DNA of 64,000 bases, taken from assembly GCF_026155325.1 (NCBI RefSeq), contig NZ_JAPFPW010000008.1, forward strand, positions 1-64,000. The letters are read 5' to 3'. The translations under genes were made by a program, and so were the position numbers. Below the pieces are notes generated by a model. The model was not told the origin of the DNA. It did not search any database and saw only the letters and a list, made by a program, of their open reading frames with translations. This document shows, piece after piece, positions 18,740-28,154 of the stretch. The first letter of the stretch is position 1. Every line of letters begins with the position of its first letter. This DNA comes from Desulfobotulus pelophilus. Lineage in GTDB: Bacteria > Desulfobacterota > Desulfobacteria > Desulfobacterales > ASO4-4.

Positions 18740-19819
18740 GTGAGTTCTTTTCTCCATACAAAATGGCAGCACCTTCTCAGAGACAGTGCCGAAACTCCGG
18801 AATCCATTGCCGCTGCCCTCAACCTTGATGCAGGCAAGCTGCAGAAGGTGACGGACCGCTATCCGGCCCGGATTAACCCCTACTATATGAATCTTGTCAA
18901 AAAATACGGAAAACCTCTTTTCCGGCAGGCTGTCCCCTGTGAAGAGGAGCTGGAGGATCTGCCCTGGCTTTTCCCGGACGGGCTCTGCGAAGAGAAGCAG
19001 TCTCCGGTTCGCGGAGTTTTTCACCGGTATCCGGACCGGGTTATATTGGCTGTATCGTCAGAATGCGCTCTTTTCTGCAGGCACTGCATGCGAAAAAGGG
19101 ATGTGGGAAAGAAAAAGTTTTTTGACAGAGAAGCCGCCCTCGCCTACCTTGAGAATCATGAAGAGATCAAAGACGTGATTTTGTCCGGTGGTGATCCTTT
19201 CATGCTTTCCGACGACTGCCTTCATGAGCTTCTTTCGGCCTTACGACGTATTCCCCATGTGGAAACATTGCGTATTCATACGCGTATGCCCTGTACCCTT
19301 CCCCAGCGGATCACGCCGGAGCTGGTGAGTATGCTCCGTTGCCATGCGCCCCTTTTCATTAATACTCATTTTAATCATCCCTATGAGATTACGGGTGAAA
19401 GTGCCTTTGCTTGCGGGCTTCTGGTGGATGCGGGTATTCCCGTGGGATGTCAGTCCGTGCTTCTCAGGGGGGTTAATGACAACAGCCAGATTCTGAAAGA
19501 TCTTTTTCGTGGTCTTCTTCGTATTCGGGTTAAGCCGTACTATCTTCACCACCCGGATCCTGTGGCGGGTATTTTGCCTTTTCGTATGGATCTTGCGGAG
19601 GGCCTTGGGATTTACAGCAAGATCCTTGGTCATATTTCCGGCATGGCCGTACCGCCTTATATGGTGGATCTGCCCGGAGGCGGTGGTAAAACAGCCCTTT
19701 CCCGGAACTGTTTTCCGGAAGCGGATGCCAACGGCTGGATACGATTGAAAAATTTTGAAGAAAAACAGTATTTTTATCCGGCACTGGCCCGTCCTCTGGG
19801 GCCTGCCATCCTGTCATAG
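18740..19819 (+). CDS. KamA-family radical SAM L-lysine 2,3-aminomutase-like enzyme
   Basis: This enzyme, about 359 aa, contains a radical SAM [4Fe-4S] motif (CALFCRHCMRKR, CX3CX2C) and the PLP-binding loop LPGGGGKTALSRN typical of lysine 2,3-aminomutases. The family makes beta-lysine, used as a compatible-solute precursor or for EF-P modification (EpmB). No ablB, epmA or efp lies nearby, so the role is open. The GTG at 18740 was chosen because the family N-terminus TKWQHLL follows directly and AGGCGAG precedes it. A GTG at 18689 is an alternative. It is followed 16 bases later by dapF, so the two are probably co-transcribed. Confidence 0.85.
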   Translation: MSSFLHTKWQHLLRDSAETPESIAAALNLDAGKLQKVTDRYPARINPYYMNLVKKYGKPLFRQAVPCEEELEDLPWLFPDGLCEEKQSPVRGVFHRYPDRVILAVSSECALFCRHCMRKRDVGKKKFFDREAALAYLENHEEIKDVILSGGDPFMLSDDCLHELLSALRRIPHVETLRIHTRMPCTLPQRITPELVSMLRCHAPLFINTHFNHPYEITGESAFACGLLVDAGIPVGCQSVLLRGVNDNSQILKDLFRGLLRIRVKPYYLHHPDPVAGILPFRMDLAEGLGIYSKILGHISGMAVPPYMVDLPGGGGKTALSRNCFPEADANGWIRLKNFEEKQYFYPALARPLGPAILS

Positions 19820-19835
19820 AAACAAAGGAGAAAGC

Positions 19836-20690
19836 ATGGAGCTTGTGCTGACCAAAATGCATGGTCTGGGAAATGATTTCATTTTGGTGGATGATCGTGA
19901 TGGCCGGGTGGCGGGCAGATATCCGTATCCGGATCTGGCCCGAAAGCTCTGTGACCGTCATTTCAGTATCGGCGGAGACGGACTCATCGTGGTACTGCCT
20001 TCCCAGAGCTGTGACATGGCCTTTGCCATTTTTAATTCCGATGGTTCTGAAGCGGGAATGTGCGGTAACGGCATGCGTTGTTTCGCCAGGTTTCTGTATG
20101 AAAAAGGACTGTTGCGGCAGAAGGTGATTACTGTGGAAACCCTTTCTGGTCCCGTGGTCTGCATCCTGGAAAATGATGAAGAGGACAGGGTTATGGGGGT
20201 GCGTGTGGACATGGGGCCTCCCAGATTACTTCCGGCAGACATCCCCTTTGTATGGGATGGGGGCAAAGAGCCCCTTGAGGTAGCCCTTAAGGTTCTGGAC
20301 CAGACTTTTCAGGTGACACCGGTTTCCATGGGCAACCCCCATGCGGTTATTTTTATGGAAGATATTGATCCGGTACCCCTGGAAATATGGGGGCCGGCCG
20401 TGGAAAATCACCCTTCCTTTCCGGAAAAAACCAATGTGGAGTTTGTGCAGGTTCTTTCTCCGGAAAGCATACGGGTTCGTGTCTGGGAAAGGGGGGCCGG
20501 TGTTACCCTTGCCTGCGGTACCGGTGCCTGTGCCGCTCTGGTTGCCTCTGTTCTAACGGGCAGAACGGGAAAAAAAGTGGAAGTACTTCTTCCCGGTGGC
20601 CGTCTTCTGGTGGAATGGGATGATCGGTCCGGTCATTTGTACAAAAGCGGGCCCGCGGAAACGATTTTTGAAACCAGCATACGAATATGA
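19836..20690 (+). CDS. dapF: Diaminopimelate epimerase
   Basis: This 284 aa PLP-independent racemase converts LL- to meso-diaminopimelate for lysine and peptidoglycan synthesis. Both catalytic cysteines are visible, one in EAGMCGNGMRCFARF and one in LACGTGACAALV. The ATG at 19836 has a good ribosome site (AAAGGAGAAAGC) and gives the canonical start MELVLTKMHGLGNDFI. Its stop overlaps the next start (ATGA), so it is coupled to the phosphorylase gene. Confidence 0.97.
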   Translation: MELVLTKMHGLGNDFILVDDRDGRVAGRYPYPDLARKLCDRHFSIGGDGLIVVLPSQSCDMAFAIFNSDGSEAGMCGNGMRCFARFLYEKGLLRQKVITVETLSGPVVCILENDEEDRVMGVRVDMGPPRLLPADIPFVWDGGKEPLEVALKVLDQTFQVTPVSMGNPHAVIFMEDIDPVPLEIWGPAVENHPSFPEKTNVEFVQVLSPESIRVRVWERGAGVTLACGTGACAALVASVLTGRTGKKVEVLLPGGRLLVEWDDRSGHLYKSGPAETIFETSIRI

Positions 20691-21517
20691 GGAAGAACAT
20701 GGATTGTCAACAGGAAGTGGACAGGGCCGTGAACCATATCCGGAAGCAGACTTCCAGTGTTCCGGAGGTTCTTGTGATGACAGGAACGGGGCTGGGGCAG
20801 AGCACGGGAAGCCTTCATGTTCAGGCCCGTATACCCTATGGTGATATTCCCGGTTTCCCTGTCTCCACGGTGGAAAGCCATGCCGGAGAACTGGTGCTGG
20901 GCTGCCTTGGTGGCAGGCAGGTGGCGGTCATGCGGGGGCGTTTTCATCTGTATGAAGGGTACAGTCCTTCCGCCATTACCTTTCCTGTCCGGGTATTTCA
21001 GGCCATGGATGTGAAGACCATGATCGTTACCAATGCCGCTGGAGGGGTGGGGGCGGATTTTCGGGTGGGTGATCTCATGCTCATCGAAGACCATATCAAT
21101 CTCACAGGAGAGAATCCTCTGGTGGGACCTAATCGTGATGCCTGGGGGCCGAGATTCCCCGATATGTCCTGTGTGTATGATCGGGACCTGGGAAGCCTTG
21201 CAAAGGATACGGCCCTTGAACTGGGATTTTCCCTTCAAAAAGGAGTCTATCTCGGACTGAAAGGTCCCAGCTTTGAAACTCCTGCGGAAATTCGTTTTTT
21301 CAGCCGTATGGGTGCCCATGCCGTGGGCATGTCCACGGTAATCGAGGTGATAGCCGCCCGTCATGCCGGCATGCGGGTACTGGGGCTTTCCACCATTACC
21401 AACATCAATGATCCGGACAACCCCGATACGGCTACCATCGAAGCCATTGTGGAGGAAGCGGGCAAGACCGCAGAGCGTCTTGACAGGCTCCTCACCCGGA
21501 TAGTGGAGAAGATGTGA
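20687..21517 (+). CDS. Purine-nucleoside phosphorylase (trimeric PNP family)
   Basis: This 276 aa cytosolic phosphorolytic enzyme is in the human-type trimeric PNP family. Visible motifs are the phosphate-binding MTGTGLGQ, VMRGRFHLYEGYS, NAAGGVGADFRVGDLMLI and the purine-site GLKGPSFETPAEI. The Asn in STITNIND is the purine-recognising residue of 6-oxopurine PNPs. It is coupled by overlapping start/stop codons to dapF upstream and mtaD downstream. Next to MtaD it may act on methylthioinosine as well as inosine or guanosine, which is inferred from context. Confidence 0.92.
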   Translation: MRKNMDCQQEVDRAVNHIRKQTSSVPEVLVMTGTGLGQSTGSLHVQARIPYGDIPGFPVSTVESHAGELVLGCLGGRQVAVMRGRFHLYEGYSPSAITFPVRVFQAMDVKTMIVTNAAGGVGADFRVGDLMLIEDHINLTGENPLVGPNRDAWGPRFPDMSCVYDRDLGSLAKDTALELGFSLQKGVYLGLKGPSFETPAEIRFFSRMGAHAVGMSTVIEVIAARHAGMRVLGLSTITNINDPDNPDTATIEAIVEEAGKTAERLDRLLTRIVEKM

Positions 21518-22818
21518 TGAACGTGGATCTTTTCGTGGAGAATGGCTGGATACTCACCATGGATGGGGGGGACAGGGCCTGGGAAAAGGGAGGAATGGCA
21601 GTCCGTGGAGAAGAAATTGTTGCCATCGGATCCATGGAAAGCCTTTCCCACATTCGGGCAGAAGAATGTATCAATGCCGCCGAAGCCATTGTGCTCCCGG
21701 GTTTTGTCAATGTGCATACCCACGCATCCATGACCCTTTTTCGCGGGCTGGCCGATGACCTGCCTCTGATGAACTGGCTGGAAAACCATATTTTCCCCGC
21801 AGAGGCAAAGCTGACGGAGAATCTTGTGGGATTAGGTGCGGAGCTGGCCTGCCTTGAGATGATGGCCTCGGGAACGACCACCTTCTGTGACATGTATCTT
21901 TTTGAAAATGCAGTGGCGGAAGCTGCGAACCGGGCCGGAATGCGGGCGGTTGTGGGTGAGGTTCTCTATGATTTTCCTTCTCCCTGTTATGGTCCCATTG
22001 AAAAGGGATTCGCCCATGTGGAAAAAATGATTGAGAGATGGAACAGTCATCCCCGAATTACCGTTGCCCTGAAGCCCCACTCGCCCTATCTATGTGCGCC
22101 GGATCTTTTGCAGAAGGCCTTTCAGATGGCCCGGACCCATCAGCTCCCCTTTGTGATCCATCTTTCTGAAACTTTGGCGGAAAAAGAAAAAATTCTCGCA
22201 GCATACGGCAAAAGTCCCACAGCCCACCTGGCTTCGCTGGGCGTACTGTCACCGCAGACCCTTGCGGCCCACTGCGTGGTAATGGATGGGGAGGATATCG
22301 CCCTTCTGGCAGAAACAGGAACCTGTGTGGCTCACAACCCCCAGAGCAACATGAAGCTGGCCTCAGGTATAGCGCCCGTTCCCGCCTTTCTTCAGGCAGG
22401 CATTCCCGTGGGGCTGGGTACGGATGGTGCTGCTTCCAACAATGATCTCAATATGTTTTCTGAAATGAGAACCGCTGCCCTTCTGCATAAGGTGGCTTCG
22501 GGAGATCCTACGGTGATGGATGCCCGGACCGTGTTGCGCATGGCCACCATAGAGGGAGCCCGGTGTCTGGGTATGGACCATAAAACAGGCTCCCTTGAGG
22601 TGGGAAAACAGGCAGATTTCATTCTGATCCGTCGGAATGCTCCCCATATGACCCCCATGTACAACCCCTTTTCCCATGTGATTTATGCCGCCGGTCGCAA
22701 CGATATTTCCGATGTCTTTGTTGCAGGCCGGGGGGTGTACAGAAACCGTACCTTTATAACGCTGGATGCGGAAAGAATCTGTGCTGGTGTACGGGAGGCA
22801 GCACGGAGTTTTTGCTGA
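21517..22818 (+). CDS. mtaD: 5-methylthioadenosine/S-adenosylhomocysteine deaminase
   Basis: This 433 aa amidohydrolase deaminates MTA and SAH to methylthioinosine and S-inosylhomocysteine. Metal ligands are seen in NVHTHASMTLFRG, VIHLSET, AAHCVVMDGED and LGTDGAASNNDLNMF. NHIFPAE near residue 90 is typical of MtaD. The ATG at 21517 overlaps the PNP stop by one base. A GTG one codon earlier is also possible. With PNP and MtnA it forms a salvage route for methylthioadenosine. Confidence 0.93.
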   Translation: MNVDLFVENGWILTMDGGDRAWEKGGMAVRGEEIVAIGSMESLSHIRAEECINAAEAIVLPGFVNVHTHASMTLFRGLADDLPLMNWLENHIFPAEAKLTENLVGLGAELACLEMMASGTTTFCDMYLFENAVAEAANRAGMRAVVGEVLYDFPSPCYGPIEKGFAHVEKMIERWNSHPRITVALKPHSPYLCAPDLLQKAFQMARTHQLPFVIHLSETLAEKEKILAAYGKSPTAHLASLGVLSPQTLAAHCVVMDGEDIALLAETGTCVAHNPQSNMKLASGIAPVPAFLQAGIPVGLGTDGAASNNDLNMFSEMRTAALLHKVASGDPTVMDARTVLRMATIEGARCLGMDHKTGSLEVGKQADFILIRRNAPHMTPMYNPFSHVIYAAGRNDISDVFVAGRGVYRNRTFITLDAERICAGVREAARSFC

Positions 22819-22839
22819 GAAAGGCAGAAGCAGAAAGGC

Positions 22840-23095
22840 CTGTCTTTTGCTCTGCCAGACCTGCCCGAATTTGCCCATAAGTACTTTGGCGCTTCCCTGA
22901 GGCAGGTCCCTGCCTTGGGGCAAGAACCAGAGCCTTCCTCTCCAGTTGCTTTATGATCCGTCGGAACTCGCTCAGGGAGGTTTTGTTCAGAAGCGCTTAT
23001 CAAAAAGAAGGCTTTCGTCTGCCGATCCTGCATGTATCGGCAGACGAAAGCCCCTGTATCTGTATGGCACATGTACAGGGGCTTGATTTTTCAGT
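22840..23095 (-). ncRNA. HEARO / IscB omega-RNA-like element, copy A (divergent, orphan)
   Basis: Read on the minus strand, this spacer carries the core shared with copies B and C: GGAGAGGAAGGCTCTGG (box at 22929-22943), TTGCCCCAAGGCA, GGGAAGC (22891-22897) and GGTCTGGCAGAGC (22849-22861). The GGGTGAAACC box of the other copies is degraded. On the 5' side lie two strong hairpins, with stems 23012-23026/23036-23050 (15 bp) and 23048-23058/23074-23084 (11 bp). These also flank the 3' end of mtaD and could stop its transcription. No protein gene of the IscB/HNH type is adjacent. The family name is from motif memory. Confidence 0.42.
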
Positions 23096-23215
23096 ACTGT
23101 GAAGTTAAGTTTTTCCAATCGGATATGGAATCATCCTGTGTCCTGTGTGCGGCAACAGCTTCCCTTTCGTCTCTCCGCGCTCCCTACCTTTTCATAATGC
23201 TCCGGAGGTTTATCC

Positions 23216-25504
23216 GTGATTCCTTCCCTGATCATCCTGCAAGCCTTCAGGAGAAACAAAAGTCCCGGGAAGATGAACGAGGATGCCAGGGCGTTTTTGT
23301 CTTTTTCGGCAGAAAAAAATTTTACGCCAAGGCGTATGGCCCTTCTGTTCGGTATTCTTTTTTATGGCATATTTGGCTTTGTGGATAATTCCCTGCTTGG
23401 CCCTTTCGCCCTCTATGTTATTTTTACCGCCCGTTATCTGCTTATCATTCCTCTGGCTCTTCTTGTTCTGGGGCTCAGCTATCGTACAGCCTGGGTACAG
23501 CGGCATTTCGAGGGCTTCATTTCCCTGCTCATATCCCTTGCCGCCATCAGCATGGTGATCATGGTCGTGATGGCAGAGAGTGAAGCCATTCTGTCCCACT
23601 TTATGTTCGGCCTGCTTCTGGTACTGTTTGTGGGCTACAGCCTGTTCCGGTTCTTTTTTTTCTGGGCTGCTGTTACGGGTGGCATTATTATCACGGCCTT
23701 TCTATGCGCCCTTCCGTGGATGCCTCTGGAACCTTCCTTACGGACAGCCTATATCCTGCAGTTTATCTGTGCCTATGTTGCCAGTATGATCGGTGCCTTT
23801 GTCATGGAATCCGCATCTTACAGAGATTACCTTTCCCGCAAGGATGCGGATGATCAGCGAAACAAGCTGAATATCCTCAATGCGGAGCTTGAGACCCGTG
23901 TGGAAGAAAGAACCCGCATTTATAACGAAAAGGCAGAGGAGGCCGAAGAGCTTCTCCGCCAGCAGCATATCGTGGAGAGAACCCTGCGCATGACGGAAAA
24001 ACAGCACAGGGATTTACTTGAAATTGTGGAGGATGCCTGTTTCGAGATGGATCTTGAGGGCCGGGTGAAGTTTTTCAATACGGCTCTCTGCCGTATTACG
24101 GGAAGGCACGCTCCCGAAATCAGGGCAAACCGGTTTTTTTGCTGGCTCAATGTGGACGATGGCACTCTTTTGAGAAAGCGGATGGAAAGTATGGGGCATG
24201 TGGGGGGAACCAGTATTCTTTCCCTTTCCCTGAAAAAGCCCGATGGAGAGATCCTGCGGATCCGGCTCAGCCTGTCTCCCGTAGAGGATGGAGAAAGCCG
24301 GATTTCCGGATTCCGGTGTGTGGGGAGGGATGTGAGCCGGGAGGGTGATAGTGCAGGGCATAAAGACGGAGAAAAACCCTTTCGGCCGGATAGTGAGCAC
24401 CTTGGTTTTCTCCGCCATATGGCCCACAGCATGCGTACTCCACTGAATGCTTTTGTGGGCGGGTTGCATCTTCTGGCCGGAAACGGATGCGGGAGTGCGC
24501 ACAGGGAATCTCTGGGTGAGGCTGCTGAACGGATGCAGCGTGTTCTGGAGGATATGCAGGACTATATTCAGATGACGGAAGGGCAATGGCTTCCCCATGG
24601 AGGGGTTTTTTCTCCGGAGGAGGCTGCCTCGGAAATCTGCACCCGTTACCGAAGGTGGTCTGAGAGCCGGAATCTGGAATTTGTTTTTAAAACCCGGAGT
24701 CTGCCACCCTCTATACAGGGGAATGCGGGTTTTTTCCGGGGGAGCCTTGGCAAACTGCTGGATAATGCCCTGCGCTTTACGGAAAGGGGAAAAATAGAGG
24801 TTTTTCTGGGCTGCCGGAATATAGCGGGAAGTCTCTGGCTGTCCATGGAAATTTCCGACACAGGATGTGGTATGGATGAGGAGACCCTTGCCCTTGCCCT
24901 TGCTTCTCCTTTCCGTATGGAATTTCAGAAAGAGCATCGGGAAGGACTGGGCCTTGGCCTTGCTTTCATCCGTCTGATGATCGAAGAAATGGGCGGTACC
25001 CTGCGTATCCGAAGTAAACCCGGTAACGGTACTCAGGTTATATGTGAAATGCCCGTGAAAGAATCGGTGGAGGTTTTCAGCCTTCCCCTTGCAGAAGAAG
25101 AGGACGGGGAAGAAGAGCTTCGTATTCTGCTGGTGGAAGATAACATAATCAATCAAAAAATCACCATGAAGCTTCTGGATACAAAAGGGCATTTAGCCGA
25201 CCTTGCTGAAAATGGTTTTGAGGCTCTGGAAAAAGTGAAGGCGCAAAGCTATGATCTTGTGCTGATGGATATTCAGATGCCAGGAATGGATGGCATCACA
25301 GCTACAAGGAAAATCCGGGAAGGCTTTTGCGGAGACAAAAAGAAAAAGATTCCCATAGTAGCATTTACGGCCCATGTCTCAGCCGGCGACAGGCAGGCCT
25401 GCCTGGACGCGGGAATGGAAGATGTACTCACCAAGCCGGTGAAACCCGTGGATCTGCATGCCATGCTGCGAAAATGGACAAGACGGCAACCGAAGGATCT
25501 CTGA
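23216..25504 (+). CDS. Membrane-bound hybrid histidine kinase (PAS-HisKA-HATPase-REC)
   Basis: This is a 762 aa hybrid sensor. About six membrane helices (residues 40-205) are followed by a coiled coil (LNAELETRVEERTRI) and a PAS domain (about 265-380). The dimerisation/phosphoacceptor domain has its His in MAHSMRTPLNAF, where the residue after His is Ser rather than the usual Glu. The ATPase domain has N box LLDNALRF, DTGCGM and GLGLGLA. The C-terminal receiver is intact (LLVEDN, LVLMDIQMPG, LTKPV). The GTG start has GGAGG eight bases upstream. No partner regulator is adjacent; it sits between the MTA salvage genes. Confidence 0.92.
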   Translation: MIPSLIILQAFRRNKSPGKMNEDARAFLSFSAEKNFTPRRMALLFGILFYGIFGFVDNSLLGPFALYVIFTARYLLIIPLALLVLGLSYRTAWVQRHFEGFISLLISLAAISMVIMVVMAESEAILSHFMFGLLLVLFVGYSLFRFFFFWAAVTGGIIITAFLCALPWMPLEPSLRTAYILQFICAYVASMIGAFVMESASYRDYLSRKDADDQRNKLNILNAELETRVEERTRIYNEKAEEAEELLRQQHIVERTLRMTEKQHRDLLEIVEDACFEMDLEGRVKFFNTALCRITGRHAPEIRANRFFCWLNVDDGTLLRKRMESMGHVGGTSILSLSLKKPDGEILRIRLSLSPVEDGESRISGFRCVGRDVSREGDSAGHKDGEKPFRPDSEHLGFLRHMAHSMRTPLNAFVGGLHLLAGNGCGSAHRESLGEAAERMQRVLEDMQDYIQMTEGQWLPHGGVFSPEEAASEICTRYRRWSESRNLEFVFKTRSLPPSIQGNAGFFRGSLGKLLDNALRFTERGKIEVFLGCRNIAGSLWLSMEISDTGCGMDEETLALALASPFRMEFQKEHREGLGLGLAFIRLMIEEMGGTLRIRSKPGNGTQVICEMPVKESVEVFSLPLAEEEDGEEELRILLVEDNIINQKITMKLLDTKGHLADLAENGFEALEKVKAQSYDLVLMDIQMPGMDGITATRKIREGFCGDKKKKIPIVAFTAHVSAGDRQACLDAGMEDVLTKPVKPVDLHAMLRKWTRRQPKDL

Positions 25505-25557
25505 GTCTGGAGAATATTCGGTATTTGAGAACGTTATGGAGAAAAGGCTGGATCAGA

Positions 25558-27285
25558 ATGAACAGAAACAAAGAATGGATGGCTGTGGTCAGAGGGGAGG
25601 CACCTGCCGATCTTCTTCTGACAGGGGCAAAAATCGTGAATGTGTATACAGGAGAAATTCTGGAACAGTCCCTTGCCGTTCATCAGGGGCGTTTTGCAGG
25701 ATTCGGGGACTATGAGGCAAAGGATACGATCCATCTGAAGGGCCTGTTTCTGATTCCGGGTTTCATTGACGCCCACGTTCACATAGAAAGCAGTATGGCC
25801 GCACCATCCCAGTTTGTGAAAACCGTTCTTCCCAGAGGTACGACAGCCGTTGTGGCTGATCCCCATGAAATTGCCAATGTACTGGGGAAGGAAGGCATTC
25901 AGTATATGCTGGATGCCAGCGAAAATCAGCCCATGGATCTTTTTTTCACCCTGCCATCCTGCGTGCCAGCTACGCACATGGAAACCGCTGGAGCCAGGCT
26001 GGAGGCAGAGGATCTGGAACCTTTTCTGAGCCATCCAAGGATTCTGGCTCTGGCGGAAATGATGAATTTTCCGGGGGTGATATTCGGTGATCCCGGTGTT
26101 CATGCCAAAATTAAAGCCAGTCATGGTGCCGGGAAACCGGTAGATGGCCACGCTCCCGGTCTTTCCGGCAAAGCCCTGAACGCCTACCTTTCCGCAGGTA
26201 TTGCTTCGGACCATGAATGCACCACTGCGGAGGAAGCATTGGAAAAAATGCGGGGTGGTATGCACATCATGGTGCGGGAAGGCACCTGTGCTCAGAATCT
26301 TTACGGACTTCTGCCTGCCCTGAATGAGCAGACCTGTCGGCGGATGATGTGGTGTACGGATGATCGTCACCCCCATGATCTGATGCAGGAAGGTCATGTG
26401 GATGATATTGTACGCCGGGCCATTGCAGAGGGAGTGGATCCCGTAACGGCCATTCAGATGGCTACCCTGAACCCTGCGGAGTATTTTGGTTTGCGGGACA
26501 GGGGGGCTATAGCGCCGGGCCTGCAGGCGGATTTCCTGGTGGTGAGAGATCTGGATGCCCTGCATATTGATGCTGTGTATGTAAAAGGACGGCTTGTGGC
26601 GGAAAAGGGACAGCTTGCGGCAGATATTGTGCTTCCCGAAACGCATTCTCCTCCGGAATCCATGCGCCTGAGGGAAGACCAGCTGGATTTTTCCATTCCG
26701 GCGGAAGGGAAACGGATCCGGGTTATGGAAGTTATACCGGGGCAGGTGGTAACCGCGAGCCTTGTCATGGATGCCTGTATCCGTGACGGGCTGGCAGTGG
26801 CGGATCCGGAGCAGGATCTGGTAAAGCTTGCTGTGGTGGAGCGTTATACGGGGAGTGCCGGATGCGGCATGGGGTTTGTCCGGGGCCTTGGTATCCGCAA
26901 GGGAGCTCTGGCTTCCAGTGTGGGCCATGACTCCCATAATCTCATTGTTGCCGGAGATACGGATGACGACATGAGAACAGCGGCTGAGGCTGTGATTGCC
27001 ATGAAAGGCGGTATGGTTGTGGTGAAGGAGGGCAGGGTTGTGGCTTCCCTCTCCCTTTCCATAGCCGGACTGATGTCCACCGCGGCCATGGAAGACATTG
27101 ATGCCGCCATGGCGGATCTGATCCGGGAGGCAAAAGCTCTGGGTTGCACACCGGCAGATCCCTTCATGACCGTAGGCTTTCTCTCCCTGCCCGTTATTCC
27201 TTCCTTAAAGCTCACGGATAAAGGCCTTGTGGATGTGGACCGTTTTGAACGGGTGCCTCTTTTTCTGGAAGAGGGCAGAGAGTGA
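25558..27285 (+). CDS. ade: Adenine deaminase
   Basis: This 575 aa amidohydrolase of the Ade family converts adenine to hypoxanthine plus ammonia. Metal ligands lie in GFIDAHVHIESSM, the conserved VADPHEIANV follows, and a second half (SLSIAGLMS, VTGFL-like LPVIPSLKLTDKG) is typical of Ade. The ATG at 25558 gives the family N-terminus MNRNKEWMAVVRGEAPADLL. The frame is open further upstream, but that part overlaps the kinase gene and is unlike the family. It supplies hypoxanthine to the same purine pool as the PNP reaction nearby. Confidence 0.93.
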   Translation: MNRNKEWMAVVRGEAPADLLLTGAKIVNVYTGEILEQSLAVHQGRFAGFGDYEAKDTIHLKGLFLIPGFIDAHVHIESSMAAPSQFVKTVLPRGTTAVVADPHEIANVLGKEGIQYMLDASENQPMDLFFTLPSCVPATHMETAGARLEAEDLEPFLSHPRILALAEMMNFPGVIFGDPGVHAKIKASHGAGKPVDGHAPGLSGKALNAYLSAGIASDHECTTAEEALEKMRGGMHIMVREGTCAQNLYGLLPALNEQTCRRMMWCTDDRHPHDLMQEGHVDDIVRRAIAEGVDPVTAIQMATLNPAEYFGLRDRGAIAPGLQADFLVVRDLDALHIDAVYVKGRLVAEKGQLAADIVLPETHSPPESMRLREDQLDFSIPAEGKRIRVMEVIPGQVVTASLVMDACIRDGLAVADPEQDLVKLAVVERYTGSAGCGMGFVRGLGIRKGALASSVGHDSHNLIVAGDTDDDMRTAAEAVIAMKGGMVVVKEGRVVASLSLSIAGLMSTAAMEDIDAAMADLIREAKALGCTPADPFMTVGFLSLPVIPSLKLTDKGLVDVDRFERVPLFLEEGRE

Positions 27286-27377
27286 CACGGCAAACGGTGG
27301 AGCACTGCTGGCGGACAGTTTGGGAAAGGTCTTTGGATGGGTAGAAGCTGTTCACGTTTTTTTCTGGAGGTATCCCT

Positions 27378-28154
27378 TTGTCCCCTTTTTCTTTGGTGAA
27401 AGATTTTCCTGCCTCCCCTCTGGTCATTGCCCACAGGGGGTACAGAATGCGTTTTCCGGAAAATACCCTGCCCGCCTTTGATGCGGCATGGAACGCCGGT
27501 GCCCGCATGGTTGAGCTGGATGTGCAATGGAGCCGGGATGGCCGGATCATGGTGCATCATGATACAAGTCTGGAACGTTGCAGCAATGGCAAGGGAATGG
27601 TCAGGGAACATAATGCATATTTTCTGCGGCAGCTGGATGCGGGATCATGGTTTTCCCGTGCCTTTGCGGGAACGGTTATTCCCTTTCTGGAAGAGGTGGT
27701 CGCCGGTGTTCCCGAGGGAGGCTGGCTCAATGTGGAGGTTAAGCCGGAGGCTGTTTCAGAAGCCAAAAACATGAGCAGAATGCTGGCCTCTCTGATGGCC
27801 ATATGTGCTCCATTGAAGGGTCGCATTGTGGTATCGAGCTTTCATCATGGTTTTCTGAAACAGCTGGCACGGCTTCCCCATGCACCTTTCATCGGTGTGC
27901 TGAGCAGCCGCTGGCAGAAGGAAGAAGCCCTTCTGGCCTTTGCTACGGAACTCAAGGCCTTTGCCTGGCATCCCGACCACAGGGGCCTGGAAAAAACGGT
28001 GGTTCGCCGTATGAAGGAGGCCGGGCTCCGGGTTTATCCTTATACGGTCAATGATCAGGACCGGGCAGCCGCCCTGCTGGCCATGGGCGTGGATGGCTTT
28101 TTTTCCGATGACGCTGAAATTTTAAAAGGAAGGGATGGGTATGATTCTACCTGA
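27378..28154 (+). CDS. Glycerophosphodiester phosphodiesterase
   Basis: This 258 aa GDPD-family enzyme hydrolyses deacylated phospholipids to glycerol-3-phosphate and an alcohol. Catalytic motifs are [36 protein letters not shown] and NVEVKPE; C-terminal VYPYTVND is also typical. There is no signal peptide, so it is cytosolic. It starts with a rare TTG that has GGAGG seven bases upstream. Its end overlaps the chemoreceptor start by about 14 bases. Confidence 0.9.
   Translation: MSPFSLVKDFPASPLVIAHRGYRMRFPENTLPAFDAAWNAGARMVELDVQWSRDGRIMVHHDTSLERCSNGKGMVREHNAYFLRQLDAGSWFSRAFAGTVIPFLEEVVAGVPEGGWLNVEVKPEAVSEAKNMSRMLASLMAICAPLKGRIVVSSFHHGFLKQLARLPHAPFIGVLSSRWQKEEALLAFATELKAFAWHPDHRGLEKTVVRRMKEAGLRVYPYTVNDQDRAAALLAMGVDGFFSDDAEILKGRDGYDST

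Noticed and set aside
25327-25557. N-terminal extension of adenine deaminase
   Set aside because: This part overlaps the receiver domain of the hybrid kinase and is unlike any Ade N-terminus.
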